Shown: positions 12,627 to 23,284, numbered from the stretch's first letter. The stretch: DNA of 64,000 nt from Physcia stellaris (GCA_018902385.1 JABSSW010000026.1:310001-374000); one strand, 5' to 3'. A program made the numbers and translations. Notes: generated from the sequence alone by a model not told the origin.

Positions 12627-13353
12627 ATGGCTACATCGCCAACAAGAAAGTCGAAGATATCCGAATGTCTCGCTCCTGTGGACCTTGCGGAAATAAGTCC
12701 TGACTATCGCATCTGCGTTATCTGCTACGAAGCATTCAACAGCCTAGAATCAGCAGTCGAAGCCAAGAATGACCACGAGCAACCCGCCAAACTAATATGC
12801 CAGCATCTCTTCTGCAAGGCATGCATTATAACATGGCTCCAAGAGAACGACAGCTGTCCTACATGTCGCGCAGTAGTTCTACCTCTTCAAGAACCTCCTG
12901 CCGAAGAAACGTTTGAAAATACTCTCGATGTGTCACGTTGGTGGCGCATCGCAAGGGCTGAGGAGATACAGAGATTAAGGGACAGCGGTAGAGATCCAGA
13001 AGGCCGGCTCGCTAGGTTCTTGAACGAACATTTCGTCCTTAATGAATTCATGAGCGTAGCACGAGCAGGCACCTGGCAGCGTCTGATCAACCAGGTACGT
13101 CCTTACCAAGCAATCGCTTCTTTCTCAAATTCTTCTTCGGCGCTAGAAGACGTGGCTTGTCTATAGACCATTTTCGTGACGTGGCGTAAGGCTGAACGCT
13201 TCCACGAGACTGGTAATGCTGACTTTTGTGTCATAGCCTGAGATCTTCTTCCGTGCGCCAATGTCAGTTTGGATTGCTGAGAGGGAATTGGCCGGCACAG
13301 CTGTTGATATGAGAGAATTGGATTATGCGATGAGCTTTGGATTCTGGCTATGA
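12627..13353 (+). CDS. RING finger protein (putative E3 ubiquitin ligase)
   Basis: Model join(12627..13094,13237..13353), 194 residues. It has a C3HC4 RING: Cys30-x2-Cys33, Cys58-x-His60-x2-Cys63-x2-Cys66, Cys77-x2-Cys80, in the context 'ICVICYEAF' and 'CQHLFCKACIITWL'. RING proteins of this type recruit E2 enzymes for ubiquitin transfer; no substrate can be named. The uninterrupted frame stops at about residue 179 with a non-protein-like tail. Splicing at GTACGT (13095) to TCATAG (13236) instead gives 'PEIFFRAPMSVWIAERELAG' and a natural stop, which reads much better. The first loop between the second and third metal ligands is long (24 residues). Confidence 0.8.
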
Positions 13354-13845
13354 GATCCACCGTTCCTAACGTATTAGCTGTTACCATCTGGGCCTCAATT
13401 TCGACTACAGGAGGGGGACACCATCCGAATCGTTGAATTACGGATTCAGAATTCGATATTTTGACGAACATCGCAAACAGTGATCACGTTGACCATCATT
13501 TGGTTTGTGGCATTCTTTTCGTGCCGTTACTGCACATGTACAAAACAGTATTCCCCCTCCCCGTCTTCATTTGATGAGGTCAGCTTTCATGATGGCGAGT
13601 TACGTATTTGCTGCAGATCGTCCAAGCTCCCTGCTCTGCTACGCAGTCAATCTTGCTTGATCGGGACTGTCTGGCTATGTCATGATACGAGATGAATGTG
13701 CAGAATGGAGTACATGAGGGTGGGTTTAATGGATTTTCTCCATGTATTAAAGAATGCCTCGCTTCCAGCCCAAACACACTTTGTATCTATAACATTTTCC
13801 TACTTGATTATTCTCTAACAGAGTCCCATCGAATACCCATAGAAC
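13354..13845. other. Intergenic, no supported gene
   Basis: About 490 bp. A short minus-strand frame overlaps the RING gene end and is not credible. No repeat or RNA gene was seen. Confidence 0.45.
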
Positions 13846-14852
13846 ATGATGTTCTCAAAATGTTCCTGTTCCTTCGCGAGCCTTTTCATCTTCTCCATTA
13901 TTGCTTTTACAACGGTCCAACCAGTCTTCATCTACCCTACAGACGGAACCAGCACTGTCTTCGCCTCAACCACAACGACAACCAACGCAGTCAACTGCGA
14001 CGGCTGTTCCTTAGCCGTGAGCACATTCCAAGCGGTCGTCAGCCCATCCGTAAGTATCGCCCCTCTCCACCCTCTCCCTGCCCCCGACCTACACAGCAAC
14101 CTCAGATCGGATTTCACCAATGACTGACTCATACCCCTCAAACAGGCCTCGATAAACACCACCACCCTCTCTCTCCCCCTCACAACCTCGTCCACCTTCT
14201 TCTGCGCCCCTAGCACATCCTCCCCAAAACCAACAACACCCATCTCTCTGCCCCCGGACCTATCGCAGCCCCAACCGCAGCCCCCCTGCATCCTCTCAAC
14301 GGTACAGCCAGCGCACTCATTTCAGATCTGCAAACCGCCCTTCTCTACGCGGCTCTCATCGGCAACGACGGCAATCTCGCAAAGCTGTGCTCCGTTATCA
14401 GCCCCGTCGCGCTGTCGAACATCACAGGCATCAACGGGACAGCGGTGCAGAGCGAGGTGTGCGCGGCCGCGAGTCTGGAGAACTTTGATCCCGCGTTTGC
14501 GGAGCTGTTTGTGGAGGGTAATCAGAAGGGCGTCGGGCTTCTCTTTACGGCGCTTTTTGCGGTGAGCTTTCTAGTTCATTATTTTTGGAGACGTTTTTTG
14601 AGATTCCTTTTTGCCCTTGACCTGAACTCAATGTGGAGAGGTTGTCGCGGAGTTTGGCTAATGGATATCGTGCAGGTGCAAGTCGCTGGTGGTTTTGCGG
14701 GGGGGACAGATTTGAATACCCTTTGTGGAGAGATTGAGGCGAAGCTGATTGATAATATTTTCATCAATTTCATCCCAGGGGTGGGGACGGCGGTGAAGGA
14801 TTTTGTGTGTGGGAAGGCGAATGGGACGGTAGTGGCACGGTCGTGGAGATAA
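13846..14852 (+). CDS. Hypothetical secreted protein
   Basis: Probable extracellular protein of 242 residues; no domain recognised. Model join(13846..14049,14214..14561,14676..14852). Residues 1-27 are a signal peptide ('SLFIFSIIAFTTVQPV' hydrophobic core). A Thr/Ser-rich stretch with Cys-x2-Cys ('NCDGCSLAV') follows, then a domain with 'LNGTASALISDLQTALLYAA', N-glycosylation sites and scattered cysteines ('KLCSV', 'EVCAAAS', 'NTLCGE', 'DFVCGK'). The first intron uses GTAAGT (14050) and CCTAG (14213). The more obvious CAG acceptor at 14145 puts the rest out of frame. The second intron (GTGAGC...TGCAG, 114 nt) has no stop and is a multiple of three, so it could be retained. Exon 3 end is firm; the exon 1-2 junction is the weak point. 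Confidence 0.6.
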
Positions 14853-15055
14853 GGAAGTATGAATTTGGCGGGTAGGTCTTTTTGGAGGATGGATCCTTTG
14901 GAGTTACCCTCTGAGTCCACGGTCTAATGCTTACCTGCGCATGGATCTGGCTTACTTTGGAGTTGATTCTCGGGAGTAGTCTTCGAATATAATTACATAC
15001 GCAGTGTTCGGCAGTCTCAGTGGTCGATAAGCGCTTCTCTTATTGATGCGCATAC

Positions 15056-16438
15056 ATGTCACAGAAATGGTCAAAATGTCGGATATTTTCAACCGGGCTT
15101 TGCATTTGTTTCCATTTCTATCTCTTGATGACGCTATTCATTTATTACAGAGCGTGGCTCTGGGTGCTACAGATCTCCATTTTATCTTTCGCTCACACGC
15201 TCTCAGCAGGACACAGCTCGGGAGCTTATCCATTCTTCTCAGACGTAACCGAGCCTATAGACAAGTTTATCCTACCCTTCACCTCCTCAGCCTCCAACCA
15301 TTCAGTGCAGTCATTATCCAAAGGCAATGTCCACTCAAGAAACCCATCAACATCAGATCAGGTCAGCAGCAACGGCTTACGGTTGATGTCCAGTACCCGA
15401 AACCTCACCGGTGTCGATGGCTATATCCTGTACGCATTACCCATCTTGTCGACCGAGCTAATTGCACTGCTGCTTGCTACCCATGATGATCTCAGCGTGC
15501 ATCGCGATGGAAATGACGGAACGAATTTCTACCAATATAACCATACGGCATGGTCGTTTCAAGTAGCTGTCTTTAACAGAACGCTGCATTATGCATCAAT
15601 ATCTTCTGTGGTAACAAGATTTCTTCGACTTGTTTCAGGGCATAGTGAGGCCACTATTACATGGACACGAGTCGGATGCGTTTTCGATGGTGACGAGCCC
15701 ATAGCTGATGTAGCGATTCTCCCAACTATTACGGATCAAGAAACAACCTATACGGGTTTCGATACCATTGACTCTCCTTTGAATTCAGGGAAACCTGTTC
15801 AAATCATGACCATCTCCCCTACTGGAATTTACAACTCTACTGAAATCATCAACCCCCATGCGCTAGACATATATCGGAATTACCTCGCACATGATATTCC
15901 AAAGCGTGCATTGTCGACTACATCAATCGAGCGGGAAATCATACTCAAAGTATTCGACACCGGTTACTATCTCACTGTAGCAATCCTCCGTAACCCAGCC
16001 GGGATGCCTGCCCGTGCCCTTGTCATTTTTCTCACAACCGCCGTCTGGTTGGGGCTCTGCAAGTTTGCTATGCGCTTTGTAATCGGCCTGACCGCGGGCT
16101 TTCTCTTCGACCCTCAGGTATCTGATCTCATAGCGGAGACAGAAGCAATAGACGGTGGGAGCTACCGTCTAGGCCGGCTTTCGGCGAGGTTGATAATGGA
16201 AGCAACCGCGCGAGATCATAATGGAAAATTGGTCGGATTTAAGCCAGATGACCTAAGAGCATTTGCCGAAGCTCTTTTGGTACCCTTGCAAAAGGCGGAC
16301 AAGGGGGAGGAGATATATGCGGTAGGGGGGAAGATATTAGGACTGGATTCAGTGAACGGGACTGCGAGGATGGTCACACTGGGACGTTGGAAGTTGAATG
16401 TGGAAGCAGCACCAGCGACTGTCCATGATGAACTGTAA
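15056..16438 (+). CDS. Membrane protein of unknown function
   Basis: Single-exon gene of 460 residues, not recognised. Two hydrophobic segments are visible. One is near the N-terminus (about residues 20-48, rich in Phe, Leu, Tyr, Trp). The other is at about residues 335-358 ('ALVIFLTTAVWLGLCKFAMR'). Between them lies a roughly 280-residue region with several Asn-x-Ser/Thr sites (NHS, NLT, NHT, NRT, NST), consistent with a lumenal or extracellular face. The C-terminal 100 residues are charged and probably cytosolic. This looks like a fungus-specific two-pass membrane protein. It is co-oriented with the secreted protein upstream and ALG9 downstream, with no sign of functional linkage. A plus-strand frame at 15043-15486 is a shadow. 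Confidence 0.65.
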   Translation: MSQKWSKCRIFSTGLCICFHFYLLMTLFIYYRAWLWVLQISILSFAHTLSAGHSSGAYPFFSDVTEPIDKFILPFTSSASNHSVQSLSKGNVHSRNPSTSDQVSSNGLRLMSSTRNLTGVDGYILYALPILSTELIALLLATHDDLSVHRDGNDGTNFYQYNHTAWSFQVAVFNRTLHYASISSVVTRFLRLVSGHSEATITWTRVGCVFDGDEPIADVAILPTITDQETTYTGFDTIDSPLNSGKPVQIMTISPTGIYNSTEIINPHALDIYRNYLAHDIPKRALSTTSIEREIILKVFDTGYYLTVAILRNPAGMPARALVIFLTTAVWLGLCKFAMRFVIGLTAGFLFDPQVSDLIAETEAIDGGSYRLGRLSARLIMEATARDHNGKLVGFKPDDLRAFAEALLVPLQKADKGEEIYAVGGKILGLDSVNGTARMVTLGRWKLNVEAAPATVHDEL

Positions 16439-17004
16439 TCCTAAGAGATCGCTGATGATAGGGCGAGTCATGATACCTCGCCTGTATATAGCTATATCCA
16501 GGCCATCATTCTCATTTTGACGATCATGTTCAATACTATGGAGACGAATCATCACGTGCCCCGAACAGAAGTGAGCAACGGAGAAATGCATATCATCGTA
16601 ACCCATTTTCAGACAAGGGACTACTGTATGCGATATGAAAGGATCTCTGGGAAATAACTTCGTTCCAAAGTTATCCTACCAGGTACGGAGTACTCCGTAT
16701 TCAAATCTGGGTTCAACTTTCGTCTGGGGGGATGTATATCACTTTGTCACTTCAACGCGTAGGTTTCCTTCTTCAACGAAGGTGAGATGATAGCTACGAG
16801 TGCTTATGACAGCAGTTTCCGAGTTATCGAATCGGGTCGAGAAATTTCCACATTGGGTTCTTAGCGAGGATTAATCGACTAAGCCGAAAATGGAAGCGAA
16901 GAAACCTCGAAAGGGTTAGTGGGACTCAGAGTCCAATTCGTCAGAGCTTCCCTCATCCATCCCATTTTCTCTCCTTAACACCCACGCTCTTTTTGCCAGT
17001 AGTC
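16439..17004. other. ALG9 upstream region with a 16-bp palindrome
   Basis: About 570 bp without a gene. It contains the perfect palindrome TACGGAGTACTCCGTA at 16684-16699. A C/T-rich leader precedes the start codon at 17005. Confidence 0.5.
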
Positions 17005-18965
17005 ATGTCTTCGAAGAAGCCCAAGAAGACCAACGGCGTTACCTTCGCTCCAGACCCGCCTCCATCTTCAGTAAAAGTAGAGAAAGCATTAGAAGCCGCC
17101 ACGGACAAGCTACGGCTACAGAAGAACCCAAATACAAGGCCGAAACCTCCGCCCAGCGAGCCATTCGTGATCGATACAATATGGGCCTTTTACACCTTTC
17201 TGGTCGTCAATGTCCTGGCCGCCCTCTATGCGCCCATACAAGACTGCGATGAGGTTTTCAACTACTGGGAACCCACCAATTATCTCAATCGCAGATTTGG
17301 CCTACAGACATGGGAATACTCGCCCGAGTTTGCTATTCGCAGCTGGCTCTACATTGTCATACATGCTATACCAGGCAAGCTGGGATCGCTCTTCGCCTCG
17401 AAGCCGACATTTGAATTCTACTTCATACGCATCTTTCTCGCCGTCCTTTGCGCTTTGTGCGAGACTCGCCTCTTTTCCACCATTTCTCGGATCCTCAATC
17501 CAAGGCTCGGAGTCATGTTTCTTTTGGTCATGGTGCTGAGCCCAGGCATGTTTCACGCGTCTGTGGCATATCTTCCGTCAAGCTTCTCAATGTACATGAC
17601 AATGATGGGCACCGCAGCCTTTATGGATTGGCGCGGAGGTCTGAAGACTAGTCAAGGCGTTATGTGGTATGGTATTGGGGCGATGATCGGCTGGCCTTTC
17701 TCTGCAGCCCTTGTTGTGCCCTTCATGATCGAGGATCCACCCTCGCGGGGCTGACTAAAGATAAGAGTGAGTTCATCTGGAGGCTTGTGGATTCAGCCGT
17801 GAGGTGCCTTTGTATCCTGGTAAGTGTCTTTCTGTGGATGGGAGAATTCATTTGGACTGACCATACTGTAGGCTTTACAAGTCGCCGTTGACACATTCTT
17901 CTACCATGGGGTTCTTGTGGTGCCATGGCGTATCGTGATGTATAATGTCTTTAGCGATTCCTCCCGTGGCCCAGATATTTTCGGTACTGAGCCATGGCAT
18001 TTCTATCTACGCAACCTGCTTCTGAATTTTAACGTATGGTTTTTGCTTGCTATGTCCGCTGGACCTGTCATTGCATTGCAATTTCTTACTCGTGGACGTC
18101 CTACCACTAAGCAAAGCCCAGTCCGAAGCATGGTATTTGTGGCTCCATTCTATCTTTGGCTTGCTATATTTTCTGCACAATCACACAAAGAGGAGCGTTT
18201 TATGTATCCCGCATATCCGCTACTAGCCTTGAATGCCGCCATTGCACTGCACAGTATGCTTGCATACATCGGATCGGCCGACCCTAAGAAAATGGTGGGT
18301 AAAATATCGCCGAACGTCAAGCTTGCATTCGTCAGCCTCCCTCTCCTGTTCGCTATTGCAGTAGGGGTGTTGCGAACCATCGGCATCGTGACGGCATATC
18401 GAGCGCCTCTACAGATATATGAGCCGCTTCACAGTCCAGAATACGCCAACATCGACTCGACTGTATGCTTTGGGAAAGATTGGTATCGTTTTCCTTCATC
18501 ATATTTCCTACCACAGGGTATACGAGCGCGATTTATCAAAAGCGCCTTTGATGGCTTACTGCCAGGCCAATACCACGAAGCTGAGGATGGATTTGGGTTC
18601 TTTGCCGGGACTTGGCTGATACCGCCAGGCATGAATGATCAAAACATTGAGGATCCTGGCAAATTCGTACAGTCTTCCAACCTTGATGAGGATGATTATC
18701 CGCTGACTGTGCGTAGATCGACATCGATTACTGCCCGTTTCTTGTGGATTCACAGCTTCCAAGCTTGCAACCGTCTGCACTTGAGCCAGACTACGTTGCG
18801 GATGACAAGACCTGGGAAGTACTAAAATGCAGCAGTTTCTTGGATGCGTCCCAGACGGGGATCGTTGGTCGGACCCTTTGGGTACCTGAATTGAACTTCA
18901 TTCCAACGAGATTTCAACGCAAATGGGGCCGCCATTGCTTGCTGAAGCGAAAAAGCGCGTCATGA
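17005..18965 (+). CDS. ALG9: ALG9 alpha-1,2-mannosyltransferase (GT22), one-base frame disruption
   Basis: ER multi-pass mannosyltransferase that adds alpha-1,2-linked mannoses from dolichol-phosphate-mannose to the lipid-linked N-glycan precursor. The GT22 signature 'DCDEVFNYWEPTNYL' is present near residue 74, as is 'SHKEERFMYPAYPLLALNAA'. Introns: 17820-17871 (GTAAGT...TGTAG) and 18667-18716 (GTACAG, CTGAC branch, GCGTAG). Removing the second gives 'EDPGKFIDIDYCPFLVDS', the expected Alg9 block. The last exon holds 'WEVLKCSSFLDA' and 'RFQRKWGRHCLL'. Between 'LVVPFMIED' (about 17737) and 'LTKDKSEFIWRLVDSAVR' (from about 17751) the frame changes as if one base were missing, possibly in the GGGG at about 17746-17749. 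Both flanks are conserved, so no intron fits. With one base restored, length is 619 residues. Confidence 0.88.
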
Positions 18966-19530
18966 TTGAGAGTTTTACAGCCTCACTTCTTACTGTCTGC
19001 CGGGGAAATATGTACAAGCAATGCCGGCCGTTGACGTCAGGGTATTGGCAGCATCACCCGCAGTAACATATTTTACCTACGGCAATTGCCCTCAACATCA
19101 AGCTGCAACCTCAAGCTGGATCTCACCTTTTTCCTGATGCTAAAGTGACAATCCTCCAATGGAAGCTCAACCAGGAACTCTCCTCAATCCGGAAACCACA
19201 ATCGATTACCCAGGCACGTTACACGGGATAGGGCAAAGAGTCCTGGCGAAGCTACTGAGAACAGATACTCGAAATGCATGCAACGGCTGTGCCTTGGACT
19301 TATCTCCCACGCTAACCAGAGATGGTCAATAAGTCCAAGATACTGCACGCTGATGTAGGCCCCGCGTGATTGAACAAGATAGCTGTCAAAAGCAAATTCA
19401 CTTGACCTCATGCTTCCTGATACACTGTCTTGTTGCTCTCTATCATACTATCGGATCTCAAAGTCTGAATGATTGAGTATACAGATTCCCTCCTTGAGCT
19501 CAGGAAGCTGGACGTTTGAACCGGCGAAAC
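18966..19530. other. Intergenic, no supported gene
   Basis: About 560 bp between ALG9 and the DUF3445 gene. A minus-strand frame of 75 codons has no domain. No repeats were seen. Confidence 0.45.
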
Positions 19531-20838
19531 ATGGACTTGGAGGGATGTAGACGGCTACTCCTGACAAACGCCAAATCGGCATTGTATGGGTTTCTGTTTA
19601 TCTCAGTCCTGATATGGCTGATCGCTAGGAAAGTTTTCGTCCGCGAGCTCGTCCTGCAATCAAGGTCATCGACTCCGGACCTCGAGAAACCTGCATCGCG
19701 TCAAAGAACCAACTTCAAAGCTGCCGAACGTCCTCCAGGTGTCTGGGCTCCTGTGGAATTCACGAGGCCCAAGGCAAATCCTTACCCAGACTGGAGCATC
19801 GAGACAACCAAACCTCTACCCTACCGTCCATTTAAACATGGTCCCTACCACATAACCATGGGCCTGCGCACCATGCACTGGGATGATTGGATCGAGCTCG
19901 ACAATCAATTCCCCCGTTTTCACGCCGACAAAAGCCGGCGCATCGCCGAGCGCGAGGAAAAATGTTGCAAAACCGCCCCAGAAGCTTACGCCGGTGCAGT
20001 CGAGCTCCTCGAAGAACTTGCAGATTACCTCCCCCAGCGCTACCCAACCCTCTACACCCGCACCCGGGATAGCATCACCAACCTTTGGAACAACCAGACC
20101 ATCTCCCTCCGTCAACCCCTCGAAAAAGACCCCATCACCCTCTGCGCTCTCCTCATCCAAGACGATCTAGCAATCATGTTCGAAAAGGAAGACGGCCAAT
20201 ACTACCTGCTCAGCGGCTCCATCCTCCTCGCGGGCTTCTGGCGCCTGATCGACAAATTCGGCATGCCTCTCTCGGAGATCCACACCTCGGGGGACGTCCC
20301 AGGCTTCAAACCCAAGCTCGAAAAAGGAATGATGAATTTCTTCCGCCGCATCCAGCCCTCCCAGCCCGTGCTGCGCAACAACTACTTCATCCAAGTCGAC
20401 GACGACCTCGCCTGGAGCCCCAGCATCGGCCCCGAGGACTCGGACGCGCAAAGCCAAGCCCAGGGCTGGACGACCGCGGAGAAGGACAAGGCGATCGAAC
20501 ACCACTTCCTGCGCACCGAGCGGCAGAGTTTGCGCCGCTTGCCGAAGAGTGGTGGGGTCGTGTTCACGATAAGAACGTATTTCCATCCGATCACGGAGGT
20601 TGCGAGGGAGAAGGGCGTGCCGGGACGGTTGGCGAGCGCGGTTAGGAGCTGGGGCGATGATGTCGCGAGGTATAAGGGAAGGGAGAGGTATCAGGCTGTG
20701 CTGTTGGAGTATTTGGATCGTGAGCATGGGAGGCAGATTGCGGAAGGGTTGGTGAGGGGGATGAGGAGGAGAGGGAGGTGCAGGGGGGGAGGTATCCGTG
20801 GTGAAAGTGGGGAGCTGGTGGGGTTTGGGGGTTGTTAG
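19531..20838 (+). CDS. DUF3445 / heme-dependent oxidative N-demethylase family protein
   Basis: Single-exon gene of 435 residues matching DUF3445 (PF11927; the family has a characterised heme-dependent oxidative N-demethylase of dimethylamine). Residues about 18-36 form one transmembrane helix ('GFLFISVLIWLIARKVF'), so the enzyme is probably membrane-anchored with the domain behind it. Family blocks are 'HITMGLRTMHWDDWIELD', 'DDLAIMFEKEDGQYYLLSG' and, near the C-terminus, 'LRTERQSLRRLPKSGGVVFT' followed by an 'RTYFHPI' match. The C-terminal 40 residues are Gly/Arg-rich and probably disordered. The upstream in-frame TTG codons are not used; ATG 19531 is the first methionine. The fungal substrate is not known. 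A 237-codon antisense frame here is a GC-skew shadow. Confidence 0.85.
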   Translation: MDLEGCRRLLLTNAKSALYGFLFISVLIWLIARKVFVRELVLQSRSSTPDLEKPASRQRTNFKAAERPPGVWAPVEFTRPKANPYPDWSIETTKPLPYRPFKHGPYHITMGLRTMHWDDWIELDNQFPRFHADKSRRIAEREEKCCKTAPEAYAGAVELLEELADYLPQRYPTLYTRTRDSITNLWNNQTISLRQPLEKDPITLCALLIQDDLAIMFEKEDGQYYLLSGSILLAGFWRLIDKFGMPLSEIHTSGDVPGFKPKLEKGMMNFFRRIQPSQPVLRNNYFIQVDDDLAWSPSIGPEDSDAQSQAQGWTTAEKDKAIEHHFLRTERQSLRRLPKSGGVVFTIRTYFHPITEVAREKGVPGRLASAVRSWGDDVARYKGRERYQAVLLEYLDREHGRQIAEGLVRGMRRRGRCRGGGIRGESGELVGFGGC

Positions 20839-21275
20839 AGTAGAGTGCTCCATACATTGAGTGTTTCGGTCGTAGTACATGTTGGATGTTTCGCCACGTC
20901 GTAGAACTGTTTGAATCAGCTGCTTTTGATGTCAAGCAAGGTTGGATCGTGGTGAACAACGTTTTCCATGGCTTGGCAAGAGTTCGATATCTTCCAACTG
21001 TGCGAGGGGCATCTCCGTCGAGGGTTTATATGCATGGATTAGGAGGAACGCAGGAGATTTGCATGCTCTTATTGTTAGGCTGCCTATGAACCGTGGTTTC
21101 TCTATCCGTGCTCCGCTCAAGGGCGTCTCTGCTACGGACGCATAAACACTGCTGCTGCCTTTCCTTCCAAACCCACGCCTCATCCAATGCAGATGCAATT
21201 CCCTCCCATCTTTCATGATCAATGCCATCATGCTTACCATCATTGCGCCCACACACCGCCATCCCGCCCTCCCAT
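20839..21275. other. Convergent intergenic region
   Basis: The DUF3445 gene (plus) and the Csk1-like kinase (minus) end towards each other here. The overlapping short frames have no recognisable content. Confidence 0.45.
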
Positions 21276-22370
21276 CTACGAGGCAAAGAACGGATGCCCC
21301 AGCACCTCTTCCGCCGAAATCCTCTCCCCACTCTCAAACCTCACCAACCGCCCCACCAAATCCCTCGCCTCCCCACTCGCCAGTGGCAGAACATCCTCCC
21401 ACTCCATCGCCGGATAGCTCTTAAACCGCATCTTCCCCCACGCCGAAAAGCCCTTCGCTTCCGGCCAGCTCGCATCATCCGGCGTGCCCAGCGTCTCGAA
21501 AATCGACTTGATGAGAGCCAACTCGCTCCCCAGCTCGCCCGCATCGAACAGTTCCGCTCTCTCCTTCCTGCCGCCTACGGCTTCAGCGACGACGCATCCC
21601 GCGGCCCAGAGATCGAGCGCGCAGCCGTAGGCCGTGGAGCCGAAGAGGAGTTCGGGCGGGCGGTAGCACGTCGTGCCCACGTCTGTGATCTTCTCTGCCG
21701 GTTTCTCGGGTGCGGAATCGCCTTGCAGGTACGCGATGCCGAAGTCGGCGAGGTAGGCGGGCCCGGAGGGGGCGGCGAGGAGGATGTTGCTGGGCTTGAC
21801 GTCGCGGTGGATGATACCTCGGCCGTGGAGGTGGGCGAGGGCTTGGAAGAGCGAGTTGAGGTGCGAGCGCAGCTGGGACTTGAAGATTGCGTTTTTGCGC
21901 ATGTGCGCCGGGGCGGAGGAGAGGAAGGTGCCGAGGTCGAGGGGCATGAAGGGGAAGACGAGGACGAGGGAGCTGCCGGGGATGGTGAATGTGGAGAGGA
22001 GAGCGATGATGGAGGGGTGTGCTGCGAGGCCTAGTGTGCGTATCTCGCGGTTGGGGTTGTGAGGGGGTTGGGATTGGCCTGGGGAAGTGACTTTGAGGGC
22101 GAGGATGCGGGTGGGGTTGGAGGGGTCGGCGGTTTTGTAGACGGTGCTGAAGGAGCCGGAGGCGTGGTAGGTTGCGGTGTATGCGCCTATGAGTTTGGTT
22201 GGGAGGGCTGGTGCGTGCGTGGGGAGGATACCGTGAACTTCGGGGGAGATGGCGATGGAGGTTAGGTCGCGAGCTTGGGGACGCGCGCCGGATGAAATGA
22301 TGGCTTGAAGGCGACGCTCGAGTTGCTCGTCGTAGTCATCGGAGGAGGTTGCTGTTTGGAAGGTCTCCAT
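21276..22370 (-). CDS. csk1: Csk1-like CDK-related Ser/Thr protein kinase
   Basis: Protein kinase of 364 residues, one exon. In order: 'SGSFSTVYKT' glycine loop (residues about 71-80), 'LALKVTS' with the ATP-binding lysine, 'IIHRDVKPSNILLA' catalytic loop, 'YLADFGIAYL' with DFG, then 'GTTCYRPPELLFG' as the CMGC-type APE equivalent and 'LDLWAAGCVVAEA'. The activation segment and the short C-lobe resemble CDK-activating kinases of the fission yeast Csk1 / budding yeast Cak1 type. The gene name is inferred from resemblance, not proven. The first 50 residues are a charged extension. The gene is divergent from SYP1, about 900 bp apart. A 270-codon plus-strand frame across it is antisense shadow. 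Confidence 0.8.
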   Translation of the reverse strand: METFQTATSSDDYDEQLERRLQAIISSGARPQARDLTSIAISPEVHGILPTHAPALPTKLIGAYTATYHASGSFSTVYKTADPSNPTRILALKVTSPGQSQPPHNPNREIRTLGLAAHPSIIALLSTFTIPGSSLVLVFPFMPLDLGTFLSSAPAHMRKNAIFKSQLRSHLNSLFQALAHLHGRGIIHRDVKPSNILLAAPSGPAYLADFGIAYLQGDSAPEKPAEKITDVGTTCYRPPELLFGSTAYGCALDLWAAGCVVAEAVGGRKERAELFDAGELGSELALIKSIFETLGTPDDASWPEAKGFSAWGKMRFKSYPAMEWEDVLPLASGEARDLVGRLVRFESGERISAEEVLGHPFFAS

Positions 22371-23284
22371 CTCGATGTTGTGAGCCTTTTGGCGGGCTGC
22401 TGTTGGGTCCTTATCTTCTGAGGCTGATCGGATGTGCTCTGACCTTATACCCAGTCAACCATACTGCCTTGTAGTGATGTTCTCATGTCATTACTTTAAA
22501 CATGCCGAGAATAAGGCAAAATTGTTTGGAATACGCGATGAACCCCAGGCACATATTGTCTCCCCCTAGTAGAGCGGAAGCTGTCACCTTTGAGGGTCGG
22601 CCGCGTTGAGGTTCAAGTGAGGCTGCAAACAATCGTGGCGGCATAGAAAAGTTGGACAGTAATAAGGAGATCAAGCACCTACATCTGGGTTATGTTATCC
22701 ATGCGTTCTGAGAAGGCCACTTCTGACCGCCATTCTACGTTTTCAGACATTGTGATATGGGGAATTGGGTATGAGATCAGATAGGAATGCTTGATGTCGC
22801 TCGAGGGTTATAAAGGAAAAGACTCAAGTGTCCTGAAGCGCTTCTGATTCTTGGAGGTTTCGAGGGTGTCCAAGACAGAATGGCAGATGTGAATGAGATG
22901 TCATATTTCCTGAGCCTGCATAACACTGGCTAATCTGTGGCTTCAATGTTGGGCCACCTCTTAACGCTCTCATTTCTTCTGAGCATCACTCAACGTCTCA
23001 CAACACGTTTGCAAAGATGACCAGAGCAATCACATCGAGGACATGGCGCTATTATTTGACAGCGATGTCATCTGAATATTAATGTTTGCGAGCTGGAGGA
23101 CTTTGGAAAAACACTGGCCGCCCCGCCCGCATCACGTGCTAACCCCGAGCGGAAAGGTCGCCGACGGCACCTCCTCCGACCTTGGGGGCATCATGTTTTG
23201 CATCGGCCAGAATTTGGTGAGTGCTGCTTGCCGTCATGATATATCACTATAGTCATTCTTTTGAATGTAGAATCATTTCTACCC
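22371..23284. promoter_or_regulatory. Divergent csk1-SYP1 intergenic region
   Basis: This 914-bp region separates two divergent start codons and presumably holds both promoters. Just before the SYP1 start a TGTAG acceptor-like site (23266-23270) suggests an intron in its 5' leader. No specific factor sites were assigned. Confidence 0.4.

Noticed and set aside
20167-20880. 237-codon minus-strand frame
   Set aside because: Antisense to the well-supported DUF3445 gene; composition follows the GC-rich codon use of that gene.
21222-22034. 270-codon plus-strand frame
   Set aside because: Antisense to the Csk1-like kinase, with repetitive Gly/Glu/Val composition from its codon bias.
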